Source: Propionicimonas sp. (lineage in GTDB: Bacteria > Actinomycetota > Actinomycetes > Propionibacteriales > Propionibacteriaceae). From it: DNA of 35,380 nt. Both the position numbers and the translations under genes were made by a program. The stretch spans positions 1 to 35,380 of the forward strand of contig NZ_JARKPQ010000260.1 in assembly GCF_029975155.1 (NCBI RefSeq), written 5' to 3'. Under the pieces are notes generated by a model. That model searched no databases, had not been told where the DNA came from, and saw nothing but the letters and a program-made list of their open reading frames with translations. Shown piece by piece: positions 10,424 through 21,025 of the stretch; positions within the stretch are counted from its first letter, which is position 1, and each line of letters starts with the position of its first letter.

Positions 10424-10730
10424 TGAACTCGGCCTTCAGGCCGGCCACCTGATGGCGGCCGAGCCCGCGGATACGTCGGTTGGGCGCGATGTCGAGTCGC
10501 TCCATCACCACCCCTGCCCGCTTCTCGCCCACGCGGGGCAGGGCCTTCAGCAGGTCGACGACCTTCACATGGGCGAGCACGTCGTCGTCCGCCGCGACTT
10601 CGAGTGCCTGGCTGAGCGTGAGCGCGCCGGTGCGGACCTTGCTCTTCAGTTCCGCGCGGCGACGCCGCGCTTCGGTAGCCGCCGCACGAGCGGCCTCGAG
10701 TTGCTCGGTGGTGAGCTGCGGGATAGTCAC
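10413..10730 (-). CDS. mihF: Actinobacterial integration host factor (mIHF)
   Basis: mIHF is a small nucleoid-associated DNA-binding protein of actinomycetes, unrelated in fold to proteobacterial IHF. The 105-residue product starts VTIPQLTTEQLEAARAAA. It has the basic helix ARRRRAELKSKVRTG, then VLAHVKVVDLLKALPRVGEKRAGVVMERLDIAPNRRIRGLGRHQ, the helix-two-turn-helix DNA-binding part. The GTG at 10730 is chosen because homologues begin at this point and GAAGG lies seven bases upstream. A longer reading from a TTG at 10772 would start inside the probable -10 box. The gene is followed by gmk with an 11-base overlap. Confidence 0.93.
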   Translation of the reverse strand: MTIPQLTTEQLEAARAAATEARRRRAELKSKVRTGALTLSQALEVAADDDVLAHVKVVDLLKALPRVGEKRAGVVMERLDIAPNRRIRGLGRHQVAGLKAEFSDR

Positions 10731-10770
10731 TTCGATGCCTTCGTGGTTTGGATGGGTTGCCGACAGGTTC

Positions 10771-10800
10771 AACCTAGCGGTGGCGAGGCCTCTCCGTCAC
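10771..10800 (-). promoter_or_regulatory. Probable promoter of mihF-gmk-rpoZ-coaBC-metK
   Basis: On the minus strand a -35-like GTGACG (10800-10795) is separated by 18 bases from a TAGGTT -10 box (10776-10771) that fits the actinobacterial TAnnnT pattern. The mihF GTG lies about 40 bases further on. The 142-base gap after pyrF holds no gene, which fits an operon start here. Confidence 0.4.
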
Positions 10801-10872
10801 GAGAACGGACATGTTCGTACACCCATCGACCATGTCCCGGTGCCGCCATCCCACTAGGAGGAATGGACGAAC

Positions 10873-11688
10873 CTAACTCACCGCGGCCGAGAGCAGGTCC
10901 GCCACCCGCGCACGCAGCGCGGAGGCGTCCGGACCGGCCGAGATCACACCCCGGCCCACCACGGCCAGGACCTGGTCGACGGCATCGCCGAACAGGGCCG
11001 GCAGGTCCTCCATCCGGCCACCCTGGACGCCGATGCCCGGCACGAGGATCGAGCCGTTGAAGTCGGACAGGTCGCAGCCCAGGTTGTCGTGGGTGCCGCC
11101 CACGACCAGGCCGATGGCCTTCTGCCGGGACGCGTGGTTCACCTCGGTCGCCGCATCGATGATCGACTGCACCACCGACGCGTCCTGGGCGAGCGCGAGC
11201 TGCACCTGGCCGCCCTCCGGGTTGGAGGTGCGGGCCAGCACGTAGACGCCGCGCTCGTAGCGGTGCGCGCGCTCGAAGGCCGGGGCGAGCGAGCCGAAGC
11301 CGAGGTAGGGCGAGAGCGTGATCGCGTCCGCAGCGAGCGGGGAGCCGTCGGCGAGGTAGGCGTCGGCGTAGGCCTCCATCGTCGAGCCGATGTCGCCGCG
11401 CTTCACGTCGAGGATGCTGAGCGCACCCGTGCCCGCGATGTCGGCGAGCACCCGCTCCAGGGCCGCGATCCCCGCGGAGCCGTAGGCCTCGAAGAACGCC
11501 GACTGCGGCTTGAAGGCGGCGACCTGATCGCCGAGTGCCTCGACCAGCGTGCGCGCGCAGCGCTCGGCGCCCGCGGCACTGCACTCCAGGCCCCAGGCCT
11601 TGAGCAGGGACGCGTGCGGGTCGATGCCCACGCAGAGCGGTCCCCGGTCGGCGACCACCTCCCGGAGCCTGCGCCAGTAGGTGGTCAC
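10873..11688 (-). CDS. pyrF: Orotidine 5'-phosphate decarboxylase (type 2)
   Basis: PyrF removes CO2 from OMP to form UMP, the last step of pyrimidine synthesis. The 271-residue length and the N-terminus (RLREVVADRGPLCVGIDPHASLLKAWGL) mark the longer PyrF subfamily found in mycobacteria and relatives. The catalytic signature is SILDVKRGDIGSTMEAYADAYL, where the DxKxxD-type lysine/aspartate pair sits. Other conserved parts are ALTLSPYLGF-like TLSPYLGFGS and LVPGIGVQGG. The start is GTG at 11688, overlapping the pyrD stop by four bases (GTGA), so the two genes are translationally coupled. It ends the carA-carB-pyrD-pyrF cluster. Confidence 0.95.
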   Translation of the reverse strand: MTTYWRRLREVVADRGPLCVGIDPHASLLKAWGLECSAAGAERCARTLVEALGDQVAAFKPQSAFFEAYGSAGIAALERVLADIAGTGALSILDVKRGDIGSTMEAYADAYLADGSPLAADAITLSPYLGFGSLAPAFERAHRYERGVYVLARTSNPEGGQVQLALAQDASVVQSIIDAATEVNHASRQKAIGLVVGGTHDNLGCDLSDFNGSILVPGIGVQGGRMEDLPALFGDAVDQVLAVVGRGVISAGPDASALRARVADLLSAAVS

Positions 11689-12952
11689 GATCCCTGCCTT
11701 TCTCCGTCGAGGGCGTTGATGGCTGCGGCGAGGCCGGGCCCGCCGTAGATGAAGCCAGTGTAGAGCTGGACGAGGCTCGCGCCGGCGTCGAACATGGCCA
11801 TCGCGTCCGCGGCCGTCATGATCCCGCCGACACCCATCACGGGCAGCTTCGTGTGCGCGCAGAGGTAGCCGACGACCTCCCTGGCCCGAGCGGTCAGCGG
11901 GGCACCCGAGAGCCCGCCGGCCTCGGTCGCCGTCCCCTGGTCGGACGCGGCGAGCCCCTCGCGGGCCAGCGTGGTGTTGGTGGCGATCAGCCCGGCAGCA
12001 CCGTGGGCCTCGCAGGTGGCGACGACCTCGTCCAGCTGCTCCCAGCTGAGGTCGGGGGCCACCTTCACGAAGACGGGGAGGGGACGTGCCGGTCCCGACC
12101 CCGTCATCCCGGCGCCCGACCCTGTCATCCCGGCGCCCGACCCTGTCATCCCGGCGGAAGCCGGGATCCCCGCACCGGTCCGGGGATCCCGGGTCGAGCC
12201 CGGGATGACGGTGGGCTGGAGCGTCGGGGCCTCGCTACCCTTCGTGACGCCGCTTCCTCTCGGCTCCTCGGAGACCGATGCGGCCTCCGCCACGAGCGCC
12301 CCCACCAACTCGGCGAGGGCGCCGGCGTCCTGGAGGCTGCGCAGGCCGGGGGTGTTGGGGCTGGAGACGTTCACCGCGACGTAGTCGGCATGCGGCGCGA
12401 GGAGCCGCAGCGAGGTGCGGTAGTCGGCGACCGCGTCCTCCAGCGGGACGACCTTGGTCTTGCCGATCGAGATCCCGACCGGCAGGCCGGCCACGCCGTT
12501 GCCACGGTAGACGTTCCGCGCGGCCAGCGTCGCGGCCACCGCCTCCGCCCCGGGGTTGTTGAAGCCCATCCGGTTGATCAGCGCGTGCGAGTCCCGTAGC
12601 CGGAACACCCGCGGACGATCGTTGCCGGGCTGGGCGCGCCCGCTCACGGTGCCGAGCTCCGCGAAGCCGAAGCCGAGCCCGCGCCAGGCCAGCACCGCGG
12701 ACGCGTCCTTGTCCAGGCCCGCGGCCAGACCCACGCGGGACGGGAAGTCGATCCCGGCGACCGTGGCGGCCCGCCCGGCGCTCCCCGCCAGCAGCCCGGT
12801 CAGCGACCGGACCAGCGGCATCGAGCCCGGCCCGGAGAGCAACTCGATCAGCCGCTCGTGGATCGCCTCCGGGTCGCCGCCGTAGCTGCCGAACAGCACC
12901 GGACGCAGCAGCCGGGTGTAGCCGGCGTCCAGCAGCGCCGCGGGCAACCCCA

Positions 12953-12953
<1 letters not shown>
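11685..12953 (-). CDS. pyrD: Dihydroorotate dehydrogenase (class 2) with a repeat-derived internal insert
   Basis: PyrD oxidises dihydroorotate to orotate using FMN and, in class 2, the quinone pool at the membrane. The N-terminal helices (LLDAGYTRLLRPVLFG) and the Ser-containing active-site loop NVSSPNTPGLRSLQ identify class 2. FMN-site motifs AAGLDKDA, MGFNNPG, VKVAPDL, ATNTT and GVGGIMTAADA are intact. The 422-residue length exceeds the usual 340-360. The excess lies at about residues 226-290, between LVGALVAEAA and RPLPVFVKVAPDL, where the coding sequence consists of repeat DNA read in frame (SGVTKGS, then VIPGSTRDP, GIPASAGMTG and GAGMTGS units). The start is ATG at 12953, sharing one base with the carB stop. 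The reading frame remains open, so the enzyme may still function if the insert forms a surface loop. Confidence 0.94.
12094..12209. repeat. REP-like palindromic element with 21-bp tandem units inside pyrD
   Basis: Three copies of a 21-bp unit (CCCGACCCTGTCATCCCGGCG is too long to be unique; key core GTCATCCCGG) lie at 12094-12114, 12115-12135 and 12136-12156. The last runs into a palindromic cloverleaf at 12145-12209: outer arms GTCATCCCGG/CCGGGATGAC, inner hairpins CCCGGC-GGAA-GCCGGG and CCCGGG-TCGA-CCCGGG, and a middle stem GATCCCCG/CGGGGATC. Units of 21 bp keep the pyrD frame and encode GAGMTGS repeats. The element resembles known intergenic REP-like repeats; its presence in a gene is unusual. 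Confidence 0.85.
12237..12275. repeat. Dispersed repeat (copy 2) inside pyrD
   Basis: The sequence ACCCTTCGTGACGCCG followed by TTCCTCTCGGCTCCTCGG matches, with small gaps, the intergenic stretch at 18734-18778, and its first part matches 6996-7010. In pyrD it is translated as EEPRGSGVTKGS. It sits about 28 bases from the REP-like element, so two repeat families have entered the same loop region. Confidence 0.6.
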
Positions 12954-16284
<3,331 letters not shown>

Positions 16285-16285
<1 letters not shown>

Positions 16286-17460
16286 CAGGCGTCCTCTCCC
16301 CCGGCCCGCGCGTGGTCACGGCGCGCGGCCATCATCTCGGTGAACCGGTCGAACAGATAGCCGGCGTCGTGGGGACCGGCGGCGGCCTCGGGGTGGTACT
16401 GGACGGAGAAGCCGCGCAGCTCGCCGTCCGTCCCGCGCAGTTCGAGGCCCTCCACCACCTGGTCGTTGAGGCAGACGTGCGAGACCCGCGCCTCGCCCCA
16501 TCGGGTCGGGGTGCCCGCGTCGAGCGGGGCGTCGACGGCGAACCCGTGGTTGTGCGCGGTGATCTCGACCTTGTTCGTGGTCAGGTCCTTCACGGGCTGG
16601 TTGATCCCACGGTGGCCGTACTTCAGCTTGTAGGTGCCGAAGCCGAGCGCGCGGCCGAAGATCTGGTTGCCGAAGCAGATGCCGAAGTACGGCAGGCCCG
16701 CGTCCAGCACCTGCCGCAGCAGGGCGACCGCGTCGTCCGCGGCGGCCGGGTCACCGGGCCCGTTGGAGAAGAACACCCCGTCCGGAGCCAGGTCGCGGAC
16801 GGTGTCGATGCCCACGCTCGCGGGCAGCAGGTGCACCTCGATGCCGCGTTCGGACATCCGCGTCGGCGTCATGTCCTTGATGCCGAGATCGATCGCGGCC
16901 ACGGTGAACCGCCGCTCCCCCACCGCCGGCGTCACCTGCGGCTCCGCGACGGTCACGTCCGCCACCAGGTTCGCCCCGGCCATCTGCGGCGCCTCCAGCA
17001 CCCGCCCCAGCAGCCGCTCGGGATCGAGTTCGACGGTGGAGATGCCCACCCGCATCGCCCCGCGCTCACGCAGGTGCCGGGTCAGCGCGCGGGTGTCGAC
17101 CTCCGCGATGCCGACCACGCCCTGGTTGCGCAACTCGGCGTCCAGTGAGCGGTTCGAGCGCCAGTTCGAGCGCACCCGGGAGAGGTCGCGCACCACGTAG
17201 CCGGCCACCCAGATCCGGGACGACTCGTCGTCCTCGTCGTTCCAGCCGGTGTTGCCGATGTGCGGAGCGGTCGCGACCACGACCTGCCGGTGGTAGCTGG
17301 GGTCGGTCAGCGTCTCCTGGTAGCCCGACATGCCCGTGGAGAAGACCGCCTCACCGAAAGCCTCACCAGTGGCGCCGAAGGAGATCCCGCGGAACGACCT
17401 GCCGTCCTCAAGGACCAGGAGTGCGGGCACTTGCTGGGCGGAGAAGAGGCTACTGGGCAT
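16285..17460 (-). CDS. carA: Carbamoyl-phosphate synthase small subunit (glutaminase)
   Basis: CarA hydrolyses glutamine and passes the ammonia to CarB. The 391-residue protein has the N-terminal CPSase_sm domain ([44 protein letters not shown]). It also has a C-terminal class I glutamine amidotransferase domain with the nucleophile Cys in YFGICFGNQ and the His/Glu pair in VQYHPEA. The ATG at 17460 is chosen because AAGGA lies five bases upstream and the family starts here; an upstream in-frame extension has no similarity. A TATGGT box at 17515-17510 on the minus strand could be the -10 of the pyrimidine operon, but no good -35 is seen. The gene is directly downstream of nusB, without pyrR, pyrB or pyrC. 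Confidence 0.97.
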
Positions 17461-17553
17461 GGACGTCCTTCTGCTGGGCGAGAGCGGTTCAGCGATCGGG
17501 CCGGGGACGACCATAGCCTAAGCGGGACGGCCCTCCCCGGGACGCCCGTGTTT

Positions 17554-17982
17554 TCACGGCCGGGCTTCGCGGACGATCGCGCCGAGGACGCCGTTCAGCA
17601 GCGCCGGCGAGTCGTCGGTCGAGAGCTGGGTGGCCAGCTCGACGCACTCCGCGATCGCGACGGCGGGGTCGGTGCCGGCGTGTAGGGCCTCGAAGGCCGC
17701 CATGCGCGCGAGGTTGCGGTCGACGCGCGGCATCCGCTCCAGCGTCCAGCCGGACGGCAGGTGGCTGCCGACCAGCGCGTCCAGTTCGGCGGCGTGGGCG
17801 GTGACACCGGTGACCAGTTCGGCCGTGAACTCCCGCACCGGCGGGTCGGCGGCCTCGGTGTGGGCGGCGAGCACGTCCGCCGTCGGCAGCCCGCGCAGGT
17901 CGGCCTCGAACAGGATGTCGAGCGCCCGCTTGCGGGCCTTGGTGCGGGTGGGCACCCGCTTGGTGGACTCGGGAGGGGTCAC
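17554..17982 (-). CDS. nusB: Transcription antitermination factor NusB
   Basis: NusB binds boxA RNA with S10 (NusE) and supports antitermination on rRNA operons. The 142-residue protein shows the family pattern: TKARKRALDILFEADLRG at the N-terminus, then VREFTAELVTGV, RMPRVDRNLARMAAFE and VAIAECVELATQLSTDDSPALLNGVLGAI. The start is GTG at 17982, immediately after the efp stop, so the two genes are adjacent without a spacer. The pair efp-nusB is conserved across Actinomycetota. Confidence 0.95.
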   Translation of the reverse strand: MTPPESTKRVPTRTKARKRALDILFEADLRGLPTADVLAAHTEAADPPVREFTAELVTGVTAHAAELDALVGSHLPSGWTLERMPRVDRNLARMAAFEALHAGTDPAVAIAECVELATQLSTDDSPALLNGVLGAIVREARP

Positions 17983-18546
17983 TCAGACCCGGCCGAGGTA
18001 GTTGCCGTCCCTGGTGTCGACCTTGACCCGCTCACCGGTGGTGATGAACAGCGGCACCTGGATCTGCAGGCCGGTCTCGACGGTGGCCGGCTTGGTGCCG
18101 CCGGTGGAGCGGTCGCCCTGCAGGCCCGGCTCGGTGTAGGTGACCTCGAGCTCGACCGACGCGGGCAGGTCGATGTACAGCGGGTTGCCGTCGTGCAGCG
18201 CGACGGTGGCGGTGGCGTTCTCCAGCAGGTAGTTCTTGGCGTCGCCGACCACGTCCTCGCTGAGGTTCAACTGGTCGTAGGTGTCGGTGTCCATGAACAC
18301 GTACGCCTCGCCGTCGTGGTACAGGTACTGCATCTCGCGGCGGTCGACGCTGGCGGACTCCACCTTGGTGTCGGAGTTGAACGTGCGGTCGACGACCTTG
18401 CCGGTGAGCACGTGCTTGAGCTTGCTGCGGACGACGGTGTTGCCCTTGCCCGGCTTGTGGTGCTGGAACCAGATCACGGTCCAGAGCTGTCCGTCGATGT
18501 CGAGGACAACGCCGTTCTTCAGGTCGTTGGTGGAGATGGTTGGCAC
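17983..18546 (-). CDS. efp: Translation elongation factor P
   Basis: EF-P relieves ribosome stalling at proline runs. The 187-residue protein has the three family domains: a KOW-like N-terminal domain ([17 protein letters not shown]) with the tip loop KPGKG at residues 31-35 (Lys34 at the tip), the OB domain ([21 protein letters not shown]) and a C-terminal OB domain ([29 protein letters not shown]). The GTG at 18546 gives the standard length; a longer upstream frame has no family similarity. A TAGACT box at 18592-18587 on the minus strand is a possible -10. No dedicated EF-P modification gene is visible in the window. Confidence 0.96.
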   Translation of the reverse strand: MPTISTNDLKNGVVLDIDGQLWTVIWFQHHKPGKGNTVVRSKLKHVLTGKVVDRTFNSDTKVESASVDRREMQYLYHDGEAYVFMDTDTYDQLNLSEDVVGDAKNYLLENATATVALHDGNPLYIDLPASVELEVTYTEPGLQGDRSTGGTKPATVETGLQIQVPLFITTGERVKVDTRDGNYLGRV

Positions 18547-18572
18547 GTGCGCCCGCTTTCGTTCCGTCCGGC

Positions 18573-18628
18573 AATCGCGACCGCTCAGTCTAGCGGCCTG
18601 CCAGCCCTCGGCAGAATCGCGACCGCTC
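18573..18628. repeat. Pair of 14-bp direct repeats upstream of efp
   Basis: AATCGCGACCGCTC occurs at 18573-18586 and again at 18615-18628, start to start 42 bases apart, which is about four helical turns. They flank the possible efp -10 box (18587-18592). They could be binding sites for a regulator or simply a small duplication. Confidence 0.45.
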
Positions 18629-18693
18629 TGCCGCAGCCAAGGCCGCTGGATCCACGTGAGCGGTCCCTGAGCCCGAATCTTCGGACATCGCTC

Positions 18694-18778
18694 GTCGAGC
18701 TTGTCGAGACGCGCTCGCACTACGAGGTCACCAGCCCTTCGTGACGCCGTCCTCGTTCCTCGGGCGGCTCCTCAGGGG
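18694..18778. repeat. Dispersed intergenic repeat (copy 3)
   Basis: This stretch carries GTCGAGCTTGTCGAGAC at 18694-18710 (reverse complement one mismatch from 7026-7042), followed by CCCTTCGTGACGCCG and CGGCTCCTCAGG, the latter shared with the copy in pyrD. It lies between the paiB-like gene and efp and reaches the stop of the former. The rest of the 225-base gap 18547-18771 holds no gene that I can see. Confidence 0.55.
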
Positions 18779-19437
18779 GCGAGTGGCGGACGGCGCAGGC
18801 CCGCGAGGAGGTCGGCTTTCGCCTGGGCGCGGGGCAGGGAGTGCTCGGCCATCCAGTCGGCGGTCGCTTCGCCGCCGGCGTCGCGCAGGCCGGCGATCAC
18901 CTGGCTCACGACCTCGGGGGTCTTGTTCTGGCTCATCTTCGCCTTGCCGTCGAGCCGGGTGATCCGCAGCTCCACGCCGACGATCGCGCGCAGCAGCTTG
19001 TCCACCGCTGCGGTGTCCAGCGCGTCCACGGAGGCGTCGCCGTGCGCTGCGCTGAGCCGCCGGACGGCGTCCAGCAGCCACTCGCGGTCCCGGTGGACCA
19101 CGAGCTCGCCCCAGACGTGCACGGTGACGTAGTTCCACGTCGGCACGGTCGGCGATCCCGGCCGGCTCAGCCATTCCGCGTCCACGTAGTCGCCGGGTCC
19201 GTGCAGGATGAACAGCGCCTCGGCCGGAGCCTCGGCAGCGGCCCGCCACTGGTCGTTCACCAGGGCCAGGTGGCCGATCAGCCGGCCGTGCGGACTGCCG
19301 TCCGCCTCGTGCAGCATCGGCACATAGGTGGCGACGAGTCCGTCCGGCCCGGACGTGACCAGGTCGCCGGCCGGCGCGGACGCGAGCACCGCCGCGATCT
19401 GCTCCCCGGTCATGGCGAAGTGCGCGGGTATGTACAT
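18772..19437 (-). CDS. PaiB-family FMN-binding protein
   Basis: The 221-residue product belongs to the FMN-binding split-barrel family named after Bacillus PaiB. Seen features: N-terminal MYIPAHFAMTG, the central VATYVPMLHEADGSPHGRLIGHLALVNDQW, FILHGPGDYVDAEWLS, PTWNYVTVHVWGELVVH, and near the end GVELRITRLDGKAKMSQNKTPE. Members are annotated as negative transcriptional regulators or protease synthase/sporulation regulators, but a flavin-linked enzymatic or sensing role is equally possible. The ATG at 19437 shares one base with the aroB stop, so it is probably translated from the aro transcript. This placement between aroB and efp is not usual, and no metabolic link to shikimate is obvious. 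The gene ends against a dispersed repeat. Confidence 0.85.
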   Translation of the reverse strand: MYIPAHFAMTGEQIAAVLASAPAGDLVTSGPDGLVATYVPMLHEADGSPHGRLIGHLALVNDQWRAAAEAPAEALFILHGPGDYVDAEWLSRPGSPTVPTWNYVTVHVWGELVVHRDREWLLDAVRRLSAAHGDASVDALDTAAVDKLLRAIVGVELRITRLDGKAKMSQNKTPEVVSQVIAGLRDAGGEATADWMAEHSLPRAQAKADLLAGLRRPPLAP

Positions 19438-20522
19438 CAGCCCTCGTTGAGCCCGAGGAAAGCGTCGGCGAGCACGCCTTCCGGCGGGCCGGAGACGATC
19501 GTCGGCACGCCGAGCGCGGCGAGCAGGACGAACCTCAGGTTCGAGCCGCGGGTCTTCTTGTCCAGGCTCATCGTCTCCCGCAGGCTCAGCCACGCGCCGT
19601 CCGGGTAGGTGGTGGGCAGTCCGGCGAGCGACAGCACCCGCCGGTGCCGCGCGACGAGCTCGCCGTCGATCAGGTCCAGCCGTCGCGCCAGCTCGGCGGC
19701 GTACACCATGCCCACCGCCACGGCCTGACCATGCCGCCACAGGAAGTGCTCCTGCCGCTCGATGGCGTGGCCGAGCGTGTGGCCGTAGTTGAGCGCCTCC
19801 CGGCCGATGTCGCCCCCGGACGACGTTCGCTCCCGCAGGTCTGTGGCCACGACGGCCGCCTTCACCGCCACCGCCCGCCGGATCAGTTTCGCCTGCCGCT
19901 CACTCGCCGGACGCAGCGCGTCCTCCGGGTCCTCCTCGAACTCGTCGAGGATCGCGGGATCGGCGATGAAGCCGCACTTCAGCACCTCCGCCATGCCCGA
20001 GCGCAGCTCGCCGTCCGGCAGCGTGGTGAGGAAGTCCAGGTCGGCGAGCACGGTGAACGGCTCGTGGAAAGCCCCGACGAGGTTCTTGCCCGCGGACAGG
20101 TTGATCCCGGTCTTGCCGCCGACCGCCGCGTCCACCATCGCCAGCAGCGATGTCGGCAGCGCCAGGTAGCGGACGCCCCGCAGCCACGTGGCCGCGACGA
20201 ATCCCGCCAGATCGGTCGTGGCGCCGCCACCGAGGCCGAGCACGGCGTCCGAGCGGGTGAAGCCGGCCTCGGCGAGGGCCTCCCAACAGCGCTGCAGCAC
20301 CTCTCCGGTCTTGCCCGCCTCGGCCTCCGGCACGCGGATCGCGGTCACCTGCTGGTCGAGCCCGGTCGTGATCGTCGGCAGCAGCGGCGCCAGCCCGGGC
20401 GGGTGGATCACCGCCACCCGCTCCACGCCGTCCAGGAATTGCGGCAGCAGCTTCGACACGCCCGCCCCCACCAGCACCTGGTAGGGCTGGTCGGTGGCCA
20501 CGTCGATCGGCTCCCAGGTCAT
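19437..20522 (-). CDS. aroB: 3-dehydroquinate synthase
   Basis: AroB converts DAHP to 3-dehydroquinate with NAD and a divalent metal, the second step of the shikimate pathway. The 361-residue protein shows the NAD-binding DAVLGLGGGATTDLAGFVAATWLRG and the motif PTSLLAMVDAAVGGKTGIN. Metal-site elements are EVLKCGFI (Glu), LNYGHTLGHAIE (His) and the RHGQAVAVGM segment (His), followed by a basic KKTRGSNLRFV. The ATG at 20522 overlaps the aroK stop by four bases (ATGA). It is in an aroC-aroK-aroB cluster in the usual actinobacterial order. Confidence 0.96.
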   Translation of the reverse strand: MTWEPIDVATDQPYQVLVGAGVSKLLPQFLDGVERVAVIHPPGLAPLLPTITTGLDQQVTAIRVPEAEAGKTGEVLQRCWEALAEAGFTRSDAVLGLGGGATTDLAGFVAATWLRGVRYLALPTSLLAMVDAAVGGKTGINLSAGKNLVGAFHEPFTVLADLDFLTTLPDGELRSGMAEVLKCGFIADPAILDEFEEDPEDALRPASERQAKLIRRAVAVKAAVVATDLRERTSSGGDIGREALNYGHTLGHAIERQEHFLWRHGQAVAVGMVYAAELARRLDLIDGELVARHRRVLSLAGLPTTYPDGAWLSLRETMSLDKKTRGSNLRFVLLAALGVPTIVSGPPEGVLADAFLGLNEG

Positions 20523-21025
20523 CGCACGGCTCCTTGCAGCTCGGAGATGGCTGCCGCCACCTCGACGGCGGTCAGCCGGTCGGTGTCCACGACGAGCGAG
20601 GCCACCGCCGCGTAACAGGGTGCCCGTTCCGCGAGCAGAGCGTCCATACGATCCCGGATGGCGACCAGTGCCGCCATCCCGAAGCTGTTCATGCCCAGTC
20701 TGCGCGTCGCGATCGCGACGGACGTCCGCAGCCACGCCACCGGCAGCCCGGCGAGGGCCTCCCGGACGGCCGCCGAGTCCACCGCGCCGCTGCCCAGGGC
20801 CACCACGCCGGGACGGGCCAGGGCGGTCAGCGACACCTGCTCCTCGACCGCCCGGTAGGCGGCCTCCCCGCCGGCGAAGGCCTCCTCGGCGGTCTGGCCC
20901 AGACCCGCCTCGACGAGGTCGTCCACCTCGATCAGGGGCAGCCCCCGTTGCCGGGCGAGCAGGCCCGCGACGGTGGACTTCCCGGAGCCCGGGATGCCGA
21001 CCAGGAGGAGGTCGGGTCGGCTCAA
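20519..21025 (-). CDS. aroK: Shikimate kinase with atypical GSG motif and lid
   Basis: Position between aroC and aroB and overall length (168 residues) identify shikimate kinase, which phosphorylates shikimate with ATP. Walker A is GIPGSGKST at 10-18. The acidic shikimate site is EVDD at 33-36, the Arg in AAYRAVE is R58, and the adenine/C-terminal Arg is in RAPCY (R134). Two hallmarks deviate. The usual GGG of the VLxxGGG motif is GSG at 78-80. The lid, normally with Arg in RPLL (R117 in the M. tuberculosis enzyme), reads [10 protein letters not shown] with no Arg at that point. The start is TTG at 21025, overlapping the aroC stop (TTGA); a longer upstream frame has no similarity. Activity may be altered, or a second kinase may exist elsewhere. 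Confidence 0.85.
   Translation of the reverse strand: MSRPDLLLVGIPGSGKSTVAGLLARQRGLPLIEVDDLVEAGLGQTAEEAFAGGEAAYRAVEEQVSLTALARPGVVALGSGAVDSAAVREALAGLPVAWLRTSVAIATRRLGMNSFGMAALVAIRDRMDALLAERAPCYAAVASLVVDTDRLTAVEVAAAISELQGAVR

Noticed and set aside
10801..10830. LexA (SOS) box near GAACGGACATGTTCGT
   Set aside because: The half-sites have the wrong spacing for the actinobacterial CGAAC-N4-GTTCG form, and the neighbouring genes are not SOS genes.
10860..11060. Plus-strand gene starting at ATG 10863 behind AGGAGG
   Set aside because: Although the SD looks good, the frame runs antisense through pyrF and gives only low-complexity Pro/Arg sequence.
17546..17559. Terminator hairpin CCGTG-TTTT-CACGG at the nusB stop
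   Set aside because: Only five base pairs, overlapping the stop codon, with no extension of the stem; too weak to call.
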